64,000 nt of DNA, taken from NCBI RefSeq assembly GCF_026127265.1, contig NZ_WWFG01000017.1, forward strand, positions 1 through 64,000. Direction: 5' to 3'. The notes beneath the pieces are model-generated. The model did no database searches. It was given only the letters and a program-made list of their open reading frames with translations, and was not told the DNA's origin. This document shows positions 19,282 through 27,865 of this stretch, in pieces. The number at the start of each line of letters is the position of its first letter. Position 1 is the first letter of the stretch. Made by a program: the position numbers and the translations under genes. The DNA comes from Nostoc sp. KVJ3. GTDB taxonomy: Bacteria; Cyanobacteriota; Cyanobacteriia; Cyanobacteriales; Nostocaceae.

Positions 19282-20991
19282 ATGGAGACAAACTATACAT
19301 TCAAATTTAATTCTGACACTGCCAAGTCAGCCCTGAAAGCTGGTAAATACGACCCGATTAACTTCTACGAGGCGCGTTTAAACCTGTTCAACCTCTCGGT
19401 AATGGCAGACTACGATCAGCTAATTTGCCTGCCCACACTAACTGCTATTGACAAATACTGGTATCAGATTGAAACAGCCCGAAAAGTACTTAGACAACTG
19501 GGTGGACGCGCATTACTAGCCGATGAAGTCGGATTGGGCAAAACCATTGAGGCGGGACTAATCATAGCCGAGTACTTAGCAAGGGGTATGGTACAGTCCA
19601 TGCTGGTGTTAACTCCTGCATCCCTAGTTTCCCAGTGGCAATCAGAGTTAAGTGACAAATTTGATATTGCTACTATCACCACAGATAACCGCGATCCACA
19701 ACAACCGATAGACGAATTCTGGACGAATAATCCGCGAATTATCGCTTCATTAAACACGGCTAAATCTGCTAAACATTATCCCCACGTCACCAGTCGCACT
19801 TGGGACTTGGTAGTTGTCGATGAAGCCCACCACCTGAAAAATCGCACTACCCTAAACTGGAAACTGGTCAATGCCCTCAATAAGCGGTTTATCCTCATGC
19901 TCACTGCTACGCCAGTGCAGAACTCCCTTATTGAACTGTTTAATCTGCTGACCCTCCTCAAACCGGGACTGCTACAAACAGAAGCCGCTTTTAAAAAAGA
20001 ATATGTCGATTCCAGGAATGGGCGAGTCCCTAAAAATCCCGAAAAGTTGCGCTCCCTGATGCGGGAAGTCATGGTGCGAAATACCCGCGCCCTAGTAGAT
20101 GTTAAACTGCCCAAACGCTTCGCCACCACAATTACCGTTACCCCAGCAGCAGGCGAGGAGAAACTTTACCAGGACTTGAGCGAGTACCTACGTTCTTCAG
20201 AGGACAAGCTAGACAGACTCTCCCGCACTAATTTGCTGATGCGTGCTGGTTCATCCCCTGGTGCTTTGGCTGACTCCCTCAAGCAATTGACCAAACGCCT
20301 ACCTGATGAAGAACTGAAGTCTTTAGCAAGACGAGCAGCCCAAGTGAAGCAGGTTGAGAAAGCAAAAGTATTGGTAGAAATGCTCTCAAAATCTTCCCAG
20401 AAAACCTTGGTCTTCACAACCCATAAAGCAACTAGCACTTATTTGGCTCAAACTCTGCAAGCAGCAAATATCCCCTTTGCAGAATTTACTGGTGGGATGT
20501 CCCTTAAACAGAAAGATGAGGCTATAGCCGCATTTCGAGATACTGTTTCTGTACTGCTGGCATCTGAAACAGGCGGAGAGGGACGTAACATCCAGTTTGC
20601 GAACGCGATCGTTAATTATGACCTCCCCTGGAACCCAATGAAAATAGAACAGCGCATTGGTCGTATCCACCGCATTGGACAAACCCAGGATGTTTTTATT
20701 TTTAACTTTTGTCTCAAGGGCAGTATCGAAGAATATATTCTGCGGATCTTGCATGACAAAATTAATATGTTTGAACTAGTGGTCGGAGAGATTGAAACAA
20801 TTTTAGGGAACGTGGATGATGAATTTGACTTTAGTGAAATTGTTATGGATATCTGGCTCAAGCATCAAGTCAAGCCCGAATTAGATACAGCCTTCGAGCA
20901 ATTGGCAGATAATTTGTTGAAAGCCAAAAACCAATATCAGCAAATTCAAGAACTGGATGAACAGATTTTTGGCGAAGATTTTGAAGCCTGA
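19282..20991 (+). CDS. SNF2/RapA-like helicase-ATPase
   Basis: A 569-residue SF2 translocase of the Swi2/Snf2 group. Seen: motif I LADEVGLGKTIEAG (80-93), motif II DEAHHLKN (180-187), motif III LTATPVQNS, motif V ASETGGEGRNIQ, and motif VI QRIGRIHRIGQ. Length and motifs match bacterial RapA/DrmD-type proteins that move along double-stranded DNA without classic unwinding. A GTAGGG sequence precedes the ATG. It heads a compact four-gene operon (gaps of 19, 3 and 12 bp) with a coiled-coil protein, a 92-aa acidic protein and an HNH nuclease. That context suggests a DNA-targeting defence or plasmid-competition module. It is not the full DISARM set, since no methylase is in the operon. Confidence 0.88.
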   Translation: METNYTFKFNSDTAKSALKAGKYDPINFYEARLNLFNLSVMADYDQLICLPTLTAIDKYWYQIETARKVLRQLGGRALLADEVGLGKTIEAGLIIAEYLARGMVQSMLVLTPASLVSQWQSELSDKFDIATITTDNRDPQQPIDEFWTNNPRIIASLNTAKSAKHYPHVTSRTWDLVVVDEAHHLKNRTTLNWKLVNALNKRFILMLTATPVQNSLIELFNLLTLLKPGLLQTEAAFKKEYVDSRNGRVPKNPEKLRSLMREVMVRNTRALVDVKLPKRFATTITVTPAAGEEKLYQDLSEYLRSSEDKLDRLSRTNLLMRAGSSPGALADSLKQLTKRLPDEELKSLARRAAQVKQVEKAKVLVEMLSKSSQKTLVFTTHKATSTYLAQTLQAANIPFAEFTGGMSLKQKDEAIAAFRDTVSVLLASETGGEGRNIQFANAIVNYDLPWNPMKIEQRIGRIHRIGQTQDVFIFNFCLKGSIEEYILRILHDKINMFELVVGEIETILGNVDDEFDFSEIVMDIWLKHQVKPELDTAFEQLADNLLKAKNQYQQIQELDEQIFGEDFEA

Positions 20992-21010
20992 GAGATTGAT
21001 TTGAATAAAT

Positions 21011-22051
21011 ATGTTATCAGACCCAATTATTGCTACCTTAGAAAAAATTGTTTCTCTGCATGACGGAATAGCAGAACCTGCTGGTGAACACATTTTAAAT
21101 GTGTTGTTGACTGAAAATATAGCATCGCTGCTTTCGCTCCCCGAAGAAGTTACTTTTACAACTATTGCTGATGTACCCCAAAGTGTTTTTGTCACCTATC
21201 ATTCAGAAGTCTTAAATAAGCTATCTGAACTATTAGCTGTTAAAGGACTTATTAGTGCGTTGGGTGTTAAAATCGATGGACATCTGAAAAACACAGGCTT
21301 TGAGAAAATTTTATTGGAGAGACTCGCACCTCAAAATGGCTTAATTCGTTTTTTAGATGCTAAACCAGAAATTACTCGTTATATCTTGTGTAATGTGGCT
21401 TACACAGCGAATGCTTCCGAAAAAAGGATTGGCTTAGTTTCGTTCATTATCAATGAAATAACAGGAGTAACACCAGTAGAAATTGGGGATGCTTTGTTTT
21501 GGGAGTCTGACAGAATTTCTGTGGAGCATCAAGAGACACCATTGGCGATGACAATTGAAGATTTGTTGAGGTTAATCGAACATCAAAGTGCAATATTAAT
21601 TGGTAAATCTCTAGATAATTGGCAAGCTAAATTAACAAGAGCTAGAGCTAGGGATGAAGAAAGACTCAAGGATTATTACAATACGATTAGCGACTCGATC
21701 CGCAACAAGATTGAGTTAAAAAAATTGATTGGTGATGAACAAGACAAAGAATTAGCACGAATTGAAGCCACTAATAGAGAGTTAGAGAGAAAATTGTTGG
21801 ACATCCAAGAGCGTTATGCAATGAGTGTAGAAGCTTCGTTGCACAGTGCAATGATTATCCATCTCCCTACGGTACATATTCAGTGTGAGTTGCAACGAAA
21901 GAAAGTAAAACGGACTGTAACAGCAGTTTGGAATCCGTTCACTAAAATTCTTGAGCCGCTTCGCTGTGAATTATCAGGAGAACCTGTTTACAATTTCTAT
22001 TTAGATGACAAGTCAGCTAAAATTATCTCACCGACAGTCTGGATAAAGTAA
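21011..22051 (+). CDS. Unknown coiled-coil protein of SNF2/HNH operon
   Basis: A 346-residue protein of unknown family. The N-terminal 150 residues look alpha-helical. Residues about 205-275 are strongly charged and helix-forming (KLTRARARDEERLKDYYNT, ELARIEATNRELERKLLD), suggesting a coiled coil. The last 70 residues look beta-rich (VHIQCELQRKKVKRTVTAVW). It begins 19 bp after the helicase gene and ends 3 bp before the next gene, so it is almost certainly a partner in the same complex or pathway. A substrate-recognition or regulatory subunit for the SNF2 motor is a guess. Confidence 0.7.
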   Translation: MLSDPIIATLEKIVSLHDGIAEPAGEHILNVLLTENIASLLSLPEEVTFTTIADVPQSVFVTYHSEVLNKLSELLAVKGLISALGVKIDGHLKNTGFEKILLERLAPQNGLIRFLDAKPEITRYILCNVAYTANASEKRIGLVSFIINEITGVTPVEIGDALFWESDRISVEHQETPLAMTIEDLLRLIEHQSAILIGKSLDNWQAKLTRARARDEERLKDYYNTISDSIRNKIELKKLIGDEQDKELARIEATNRELERKLLDIQERYAMSVEASLHSAMIIHLPTVHIQCELQRKKVKRTVTAVWNPFTKILEPLRCELSGEPVYNFYLDDKSAKIISPTVWIK

Positions 22052-22054
22052 TTT

Positions 22055-22333
22055 ATGACAATCAATTTACCTATGAAATTGTCACACTTGCCCAACAGTT
22101 TACCATTAGATGGTGCTGTCCGCATCGAGCTAGTAGAAGGAGTGCCAATATTTCGAGCTTCCAGCTTAGTACAGGGGCGAATTGAAGCCTTATTAATTAA
22201 GCAAAAAGAATCTACACTGACTTCAGAGGAAGAAAAAGAATTAGATGAATATGAGGAATTAGACGATTATCTGAGTTTGGTGAATCGGATGATCAGAAAT
22301 TCATCGCTAACTCAAAATCAAAGTGAATTATAG
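22055..22333 (+). CDS. Small acidic protein of SNF2/HNH operon
   Basis: A 92-residue acidic protein with no recognised domain. The first half looks beta-rich (AVRIELVEGVPIFRASSLVQ). The second half is a charged helix rich in Glu and Leu (LLIKQKESTLTSEEEKELDEYEELDDYLSLV), which resembles short modules often seen beside nuclease or toxin genes. It is tightly packed between the coiled-coil gene (3 bp) and the HNH gene (12 bp). It could be a regulator or antitoxin-like partner. Confidence 0.6.
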   Translation: MTINLPMKLSHLPNSLPLDGAVRIELVEGVPIFRASSLVQGRIEALLIKQKESTLTSEEEKELDEYEELDDYLSLVNRMIRNSSLTQNQSEL

Positions 22334-22345
22334 GAAACTAGAAAT

Positions 22346-22792
22346 TTGTCTGCGAATCGTTACATTAGTGAAGCTACTCAAAATCAAGTACGACAACGAG
22401 CCAAGTTTCTGTGCGAATATTGTCACGCATCGGAAAAATGGCAATATGTTTCCTTCACTGTAGACCATGTAATTCCTCTGACCAAAGGTGGTGCTAATTT
22501 AATTGATAATTTAGCTTTGGCTTGTTTCCATTGCAATCGCCAAAAATCAGATAAACTTAAAGCCTTTGATGAACAGTCGTTATCAGAAGTACCCTTATTT
22601 AATCCTCGCACTGATAGTTGGCAAGAACACTTTATCTGGTCAACAGATACACTCTCGATTATCGGCTTGACACCTACAGGACGCGCCACAGTCGTAGCAT
22701 TAGCATTCAACCGAGCCAGAATAATTAATATTCGCGCTGCTGATAGAGAAATTAGACGGCATCCACCGCCAGATGACCCAATTCAAAGCTGA
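22346..22792 (+). CDS. HNH endonuclease
   Basis: A 148-residue HNH-family nuclease. A zinc-binding pair CEYCH near residue 27 is matched by CFHCNR near 68. The core VDHVIPLTKGGAN supplies the catalytic Asp-His and the later Asn/His positions. The start is TTG with AGGAAA upstream at suitable spacing; no ATG fits. It closes the SNF2 operon, so it is a reasonable candidate for the DNA-cutting subunit. Similar small HNH proteins are common in cyanobacterial chromosomes as single genes, so operon membership rather than family is the argument for a specialised role. Confidence 0.85.
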   Translation: MSANRYISEATQNQVRQRAKFLCEYCHASEKWQYVSFTVDHVIPLTKGGANLIDNLALACFHCNRQKSDKLKAFDEQSLSEVPLFNPRTDSWQEHFIWSTDTLSIIGLTPTGRATVVALAFNRARIINIRAADREIRRHPPPDDPIQS

Positions 22793-23054
22793 AAATTTAA
22801 AATGGCTCAGACCATCGCTTAACTAAAACCTCTCCAGAACTTCTATCAGGGCTAACGTGCAGATATTTACTCGTAGTATCCAAACTTGTAGGACATGACA
22901 CTCAACAATGAGAGAGTTAATTCTCTGCTCACTTGTATGAGGATTTATTTAATCTCTAACATTTACGGCGATGGGAGTGCGATCGCACATCAACCACTCC
23001 CCTAAAATACCTATTGAGATACAGGCATAAAACTACCTGTATCAACACCACATC

Positions 23055-23432
23055 TTAAGTACCGCTATTTTGCTGATTGTTGGGAAACTTACACTTTACC
23101 TCAATCTCAAAATTACTCTCTGCCGAGCCTTCAGTTAGAAGCGGAATACCTGTTTTACCACCAATCTTTAAACCAAACTTGAGGGTAACTTCCTCAACCT
23201 CAGCCGCACCTAAATTTTTAAAAGCACCAATAGCATATTTAGTATAAGCTCGAATTTGATGGTGTACTTCTTGGATTTTGACCACAGATTCTTCTCGAAA
23301 TCCGTAAGATTCTCTGTCATCTTTAACTTCTGGTGGAATGATTTCTGGGATGTTTGGTGCCTCTTTCGATTCAAAGAGGATTGTATACAGTTCGCCATCC
23401 TCTTCAAAAACCAAACGTTCTATATTCGACAT
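23055..23432 (-). CDS. CU044_2847-family (Trypco1) protein
   Basis: A 125-residue single-domain protein. The start at 23432 is preferred because GAGG lies five bases upstream; a longer reading from 23456 has no such site. The pattern of an N-terminal beta strand (IERLVFEEDGELYTILFE), a central helix (IRAYTKYAIGAFKNLGAAEVEEVTLKFG, given as two parts: IRAYTKYAIGAF and EVEEVTLKFG) and a final strand (SNFEIEVKC) matches the CU044_2847 family, also called trypsin-co-occurring domain 1. The family is known from NTP-dependent conflict systems with trypsin or caspase effectors. Here it stands 67 bp from, and divergent to, a caspase-nSTAND protein, which fits that association well. Confidence 0.78.
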   Translation of the reverse strand: MSNIERLVFEEDGELYTILFESKEAPNIPEIIPPEVKDDRESYGFREESVVKIQEVHHQIRAYTKYAIGAFKNLGAAEVEEVTLKFGLKIGGKTGIPLLTEGSAESNFEIEVKCKFPNNQQNSGT

Positions 23433-23499
23433 CAAAACCTCGGATTTTACGTGCATTTACGTTATCTTATTCTCTAATAGACCATACAGATTATGATCA
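23433..23499. promoter_or_regulatory. Divergent promoter region of Trypco1/caspase pair
   Basis: Only 67 bp of AT-rich DNA separate the two divergent starts. Both promoters must lie here or overlap the coding ends, so the pair is probably coregulated. I cannot assign -10 or -35 boxes with confidence. Confidence 0.45.
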
Positions 23500-26301
23500 A
23501 TGACTCGTTACGCGCTGGTTGTTGGCATCACAGATTATAAAAGTCCACTAAGCACCCTCAGTAAACCCGCTACGGACGCTGAAGCAGTGGCAAAGGTGCT
23601 AAAAGAGCATGGTGATTTCGAGAATATTGAGTTGCTTAAAGGGAAAGCTACTAAACAGCAACTAGGTGAGGCTTTGAAAATCCTGCTGCGACAGCAAGCA
23701 GTAAATAATGAGGCGCTAATTTACTTTACAGGACACGGTATCACTGTTTCAGATTTGGAATTAGAGACGCAACAAGCATATTTAGCAACTTCTGATTTGC
23801 AGATTGTGACTCAAGGCAACCAAATTGTTGAACAAACAAGTGGTATCAGCTTGATCAATTTCAACCAATTGATTAAAGAATCTCACCTTAGTAGTTTGGT
23901 TGTGCTTTTAGATTGCTGTTATAGTGGTCATTTTTTAGAACGCCATCTGATTGAAAAAACCCTTACTGCATTTAGTTTGCAGCGTGACTATTACTTTATT
24001 GCTGCTTGTAGAGACTTTCAACAAGCCTATGCCAAGAAAAGCGAAAAATACAGTATTTTTACAACTGCTTTACTGACAGGATTATCAGTAGAAAATGCTA
24101 ATGATAATGGGCAGGTGACAGGCGATCGCCTTTTTGATAGGATTGCCACAGAACTCAGAGGAAGTGGTCAAGAACCCATCCGTATGGGTTGGGGACGTTC
24201 TATTACTTTAGTTAAATATCTCCCTAAACCAACGACAGTTGTTGTTGATGAAACTTGCCCTTACCAGGGTTTACTCCCTTTTTACAAAGAACAAGCACGA
24301 TTCTTTTTTGGGCGCGATAAAGTTATTCAGCAATTAATCAAAAAACTGAGTCAGGCTAATTTTGTCCCCATTATTGGTGCGTCGGGAAGTGGTAAATCTT
24401 CTGTAGTACGGGCGGGTTTGATTCCGGCGCTAGAAAAAAATGGTTGGCGAGTCTTAGAAATCATTTTACCTGGAGTAGAACCATTAGCAGAGTTAAAACG
24501 AGCCTTTACACAGTTGTTTGAACGCACGGAACTTAGAGAAATTTCTACTCTCATTGACACACAGGGTTTATGTTCAGTAATTTCTAGACTTTCTGATTCG
24601 GAACGTTTGTTGTTGGTGGTGGATCAATTTGAAGAAATCTTTACTCTTGGTTGTAAGGAAGAAGATAGACAGCGATTTATTGAATTGTTAACCCAATGTT
24701 CTGAAGGGCCTTTAGCAATTGTCACCACAATGCGAGCTGATTTTCTGGAATACTGTTTAAGCTATGAGTCGCTCACAAAACTAATTCAGGAACAGGCAGT
24801 GTATGTGCCGCCATTACTAGGGGCAGAATTAGAACAAGCGATCGCATCTCCGGCGCGGTTACAAGGCTATCAGTTGGAAACGGGATTATTGGGAGCGATT
24901 CAGCAAGAAGTATTAGGGCAAGAGAAAGGGTGCTTACCATTATTACAGTTTGCCCTGACAGAACTTTGGGAACAACGCGATCAAGAAATTCAACAGTTGA
25001 CAGTTGATAAATTTAACGAACTTGATGGAGTGATGGGAGCGCTAAATCGTCATGCAGAAAAGCTGTATGCAAGTTTCAACAAACAGCAGCAAGACTGGAT
25101 GAAGCGAATTTTCTTAAAATTGGTGCGTACTGGTCTCCAAGAAAAAGATACCCGACAGCGACAACTGAAAAATAGGTTTCTGAATATTGCTAGTGAAAAT
25201 CCAAATAATAAGCAAACAATAAGTGATGTTTTAGAAAAGCTTATTCAAGGTCGTTTGTTAGTATCTGATCGTGAACCGACAGGAGAAATTTGGGTTGATT
25301 TAGCTCATGAAGCACTAATGGAAGGTTGGCAAAGGTTTGCCCAGTGGCGTACAGAAGATAGAGAAAATAGAAGAATTATTGACCGAATTGAGAATGCTTT
25401 GCAAGAGTGGCAAAAACAGCCAATAGATGAAAATTTGATGATGGGTGGATTACTAACTCAAGTCCGACGAAAATGGCAAAAATTGGAATCAGACATAGAT
25501 ATATCAGCTAGAGAGTTTTACAAAATTAGTGTTTTATTTGAAGAAAAACAACGTCAAAAATATGAGGTAGCTCAAAAATCGAAGAATGTATTTTTGGCAA
25601 ATGTCAGTCATGAACTACGCACACCTTTAAATGCTGTGATTGGATTAAGCAAACTGCTTCAAGAAGATGCTGTTGAACTTAATTTATCAAGAGATTTTAT
25701 ATCTGATCTTGAAACTATAAACTCGGCGGGAAGACATCAGTTGGAAATTATTAATGAGATTATTGACTTGTCGAAAATTGAAGCAGGTAGAATGACTCTA
25801 TATCCAGAAACATTTGAAATTGCAACACTGATTAATAACATTGTCCATACGGTTAAGCCTGCCATAGATAAAAATAGCAATACATTGGAAGTTCATAGCG
25901 ATGAGAAACTTGGTGCCATGTACGCTGATCAAACTAGGATAAAACAAGTGCTTTTAAACCTATTGAGCAATGCTGCTAAATTTACCACTAAAGGTAAAGT
26001 AACACTAACAGTTACAACTCAAACGAAAGCCTCATTACCAGATATCGCTTCTGCCATTATTACCTTTATTGTTAACGATACAGGTATTGGGATCTCTCCC
26101 ACTGAACAAAAGTTGCTATTTCAACCTTTTTCTCAAGGAGCTAATTCGGTTAACAAACACTATGGAGGTACAGGACTAGGGTTAGCTATCAGCCGCCACT
26201 TTTGTCAGATGATGGGGGGTGAAATTCTTGTCAGCAGTCAATTAGGTATTGGTTCTACTTTCACTGTTAATTTACCGTTAATCCAATCAGAGGATGTATA
26301 A
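23500..26301 (+). CDS. Caspase-nSTAND NTPase-histidine kinase fusion
   Basis: A 933-residue signalling/effector fusion. Residues 1-240 form a caspase-like (C14) protease with His79 in YFTGHG and Cys140 in LDCCYSG, so the catalytic pair is present. Residues 250-620 form an nSTAND1 NTPase: Walker A GASGSGKS (293-300), Walker B LLVVDQFEEIF (Asp375), and a winged-helix-like part ending near WVDLAHEALMEGW. Residues 690-930 are a complete histidine kinase: His704 in SHELRTPLN, N box around Asn820/Asn824, G1 NDTGIG (859-864), F box near 874 and G2 GGTGLGLA (889-896). No receiver domain and no membrane segment are seen. In most relatives the C-terminal sensor is WD40 or TPR; a kinase here suggests phosphorelay control of a suicide protease, which is inference. 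Confidence 0.9.
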   Translation: MTRYALVVGITDYKSPLSTLSKPATDAEAVAKVLKEHGDFENIELLKGKATKQQLGEALKILLRQQAVNNEALIYFTGHGITVSDLELETQQAYLATSDLQIVTQGNQIVEQTSGISLINFNQLIKESHLSSLVVLLDCCYSGHFLERHLIEKTLTAFSLQRDYYFIAACRDFQQAYAKKSEKYSIFTTALLTGLSVENANDNGQVTGDRLFDRIATELRGSGQEPIRMGWGRSITLVKYLPKPTTVVVDETCPYQGLLPFYKEQARFFFGRDKVIQQLIKKLSQANFVPIIGASGSGKSSVVRAGLIPALEKNGWRVLEIILPGVEPLAELKRAFTQLFERTELREISTLIDTQGLCSVISRLSDSERLLLVVDQFEEIFTLGCKEEDRQRFIELLTQCSEGPLAIVTTMRADFLEYCLSYESLTKLIQEQAVYVPPLLGAELEQAIASPARLQGYQLETGLLGAIQQEVLGQEKGCLPLLQFALTELWEQRDQEIQQLTVDKFNELDGVMGALNRHAEKLYASFNKQQQDWMKRIFLKLVRTGLQEKDTRQRQLKNRFLNIASENPNNKQTISDVLEKLIQGRLLVSDREPTGEIWVDLAHEALMEGWQRFAQWRTEDRENRRIIDRIENALQEWQKQPIDENLMMGGLLTQVRRKWQKLESDIDISAREFYKISVLFEEKQRQKYEVAQKSKNVFLANVSHELRTPLNAVIGLSKLLQEDAVELNLSRDFISDLETINSAGRHQLEIINEIIDLSKIEAGRMTLYPETFEIATLINNIVHTVKPAIDKNSNTLEVHSDEKLGAMYADQTRIKQVLLNLLSNAAKFTTKGKVTLTVTTQTKASLPDIASAIITFIVNDTGIGISPTEQKLLFQPFSQGANSVNKHYGGTGLGLAISRHFCQMMGGEILVSSQLGIGSTFTVNLPLIQSEDV

Positions 26302-26456
26302 AACTTAATCGCCTCTTTCCATATCCGCTAATTAAAGAAGCATTGCTTGCTCTCAGAACTCAAAAATTCAACCTCAGAACTAAAACCAAAATTTTAGTGA
26401 CAATAATTGTGTATGAAAGACGTTCACATACTACATTATTTTACAAATCCCTCCAT

Positions 26457-27026
26457 TCAAAAATCCAAAGCAGAGATAGCGTTTTGCTTCTGCTTCTCAG
26501 TTACCCCCAGATATCGCTCCAAAGCAGCCAAAGTCCGATGCCCTGATATCTCCTGAATGTGGCGCAACGGTATCCCTGCATCGCTCATCCTGGTTAACGC
26601 AGTCCTCCGAAAACTGTGGGTACTAACGCCCTCAATCCCCAGCCGCACACAGGTATCTCTGAGAATTTTATCGGCGCTGACCTTGTGGATATGTAACAAC
26701 CCATGCCGACCGGGAAACAAGAACTCCTTGCGGCGATTGGGGTTGTACTCTTCTAAATACTGCCTGAGTTTGGGATGTACTTGGATTTCTCTGGTGTCTC
26801 GCTTGCCCTTGGTGTTGACACTCCGTAGCACCAACACGCCTCTGACACCGTTGCTGCCAAACACATCTTTCACTGCCAAAGTGCAAGCTTCGTTGATCCG
26901 GCAAGCAGCATAAAGGCACACGCCGAACAGAGCGCGATCGCGTGGGTTGACAAACCCCTCGTTAAATAGGAGATTGATTTGGTCAGGGGTAAGGATTTCT
27001 GCTCTGCCGAACCGGTTGATTTTCAT
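26457..27026 (-). CDS. Tyrosine recombinase (catalytic domain only)
   Basis: A 189-residue site-specific recombinase of the phage-integrase family. The catalytic set is visible: Arg in CRINEA, the HSFRRT box, His in SGHRT, and the nucleophile Tyr in ERYLGV. The usual N-terminal arm-binding and SAM-like core-binding domains are missing. Short solo forms like this are frequent on cyanobacterial plasmids. It may resolve plasmid multimers or move the neighbouring accessory genes. The ATG has no obvious ribosome binding site. Confidence 0.88.
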   Translation of the reverse strand: MKINRFGRAEILTPDQINLLFNEGFVNPRDRALFGVCLYAACRINEACTLAVKDVFGSNGVRGVLVLRSVNTKGKRDTREIQVHPKLRQYLEEYNPNRRKEFLFPGRHGLLHIHKVSADKILRDTCVRLGIEGVSTHSFRRTALTRMSDAGIPLRHIQEISGHRTLAALERYLGVTEKQKQNAISALDF

Positions 27027-27410
27027 AGGGTCTAGCTTACATGGTCTTTCGGCAATTAGACAATGTAAACGCCTGGAAACCTATCTATTTCGTGACCGGG
27101 TTGAACCCACTCGACCCAGTTAATCCCTGCTTATCAATCGCAACCGCTACAACCCGCATTATCTCGTTGGCTGATAAAATTAGCTTATGCTTGCAGCGCT
27201 CTGACCACTTGCAGGTATAATACGCACCAATAGGATCTGCTCATGTTGCGGCTTGCCTGAGAAGTCTATACTCGCTTCTATACCCCTGCTTGATAAATCG
27301 TTGCTATCAGTGAGTGATATCAACGTTCGCCAGCAGTCCCAGTCCCAGATTTTCACACTCAGCAGTCTGCACCAACATCTACACAGCTGTCTATACCGAA
27401 ACCCAAGACT
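27027..27410. other. Intergenic region with possible gene remnant
   Basis: A 384-bp gap. On the minus strand 27088-27240 is an open stretch of 51 codons (stop at 27085-27087) without a start codon. Its sense reads like real protein (GAYYTCKWSERCKHKLILSA, then EIMRVVAVAIDKQGLTGSSG). It may be the truncated 3' end of a gene that preceded the recombinase. The rest shows nothing I can name. Confidence 0.35.
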
Positions 27411-27797
27411 TTACTCTGTAAGATCATCTTGTTGTGTGGGGGTTTGAGAATTTACCACCTCTGAAGTGATTTCCTCAACGGATAAATCAACTGCCTTTGC
27501 CACTTCGGAGATGTTGTAGCCCATGCTCAAAAAGCGTGCTGCTGCTTTTAATTTGGTTTGACGTTCCAAGTCTTTATAGATTCGTGTTTCTTCAATGTTC
27601 AGTCCCAGCATGGCTTCCACGTCTTCACGGCAAAACTTACGTAAACTTGTAAACCCATCAATGCGAAAGGCAGTTTCTTTCACCTCAACCGACTCAAATC
27701 GATAGTTCTGCGCCTGTTCAGGTCGATGATCAACGAGTTCAAAAATTAACCCAGGAAAACGCTTAAAAATTTGGTAATAAATGGAGTCACGTTTCAC
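27411..27797 (-). pseudogene. DUF2887 (Rpn-like nuclease) remnant with internal deletion
   Basis: A 128-residue open frame. The first 50 residues (DSIYYQIFKRFPGLIFELV ... ETAFRIDG) match the start of cyanobacterial DUF2887/Rpn-type PD-(D/E)XK proteins, and the last 75 (EDVEAMLGLNIEETRIYKDL and the HTH-like tail) match their end. Family members are normally about 250-300 residues with the nuclease core (an ExQ strand) just after FRIDG. Here that core is absent and the two ends are joined in frame. The product would be catalytically dead. Full-length forms are linked to recombination and mobile DNA. Confidence 0.7.
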
Positions 27798-27865
27798 TAA
27801 AATATCCGAAACTAGGCTGATTATTCAGTATTAATTTTATCAGTGAAACGCCCGTTATAAACTTC

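Noticed and set aside
19282..22792. DISARM system
   Set aside because: Only a SNF2-type helicase is shared. No DrmA/B/C-like proteins or methylase were seen in the operon.
26343..26546. A 67-aa plus-strand gene
   Set aside because: It overlaps the recombinase end on the other strand, has unlike composition and lacks a ribosome binding site.
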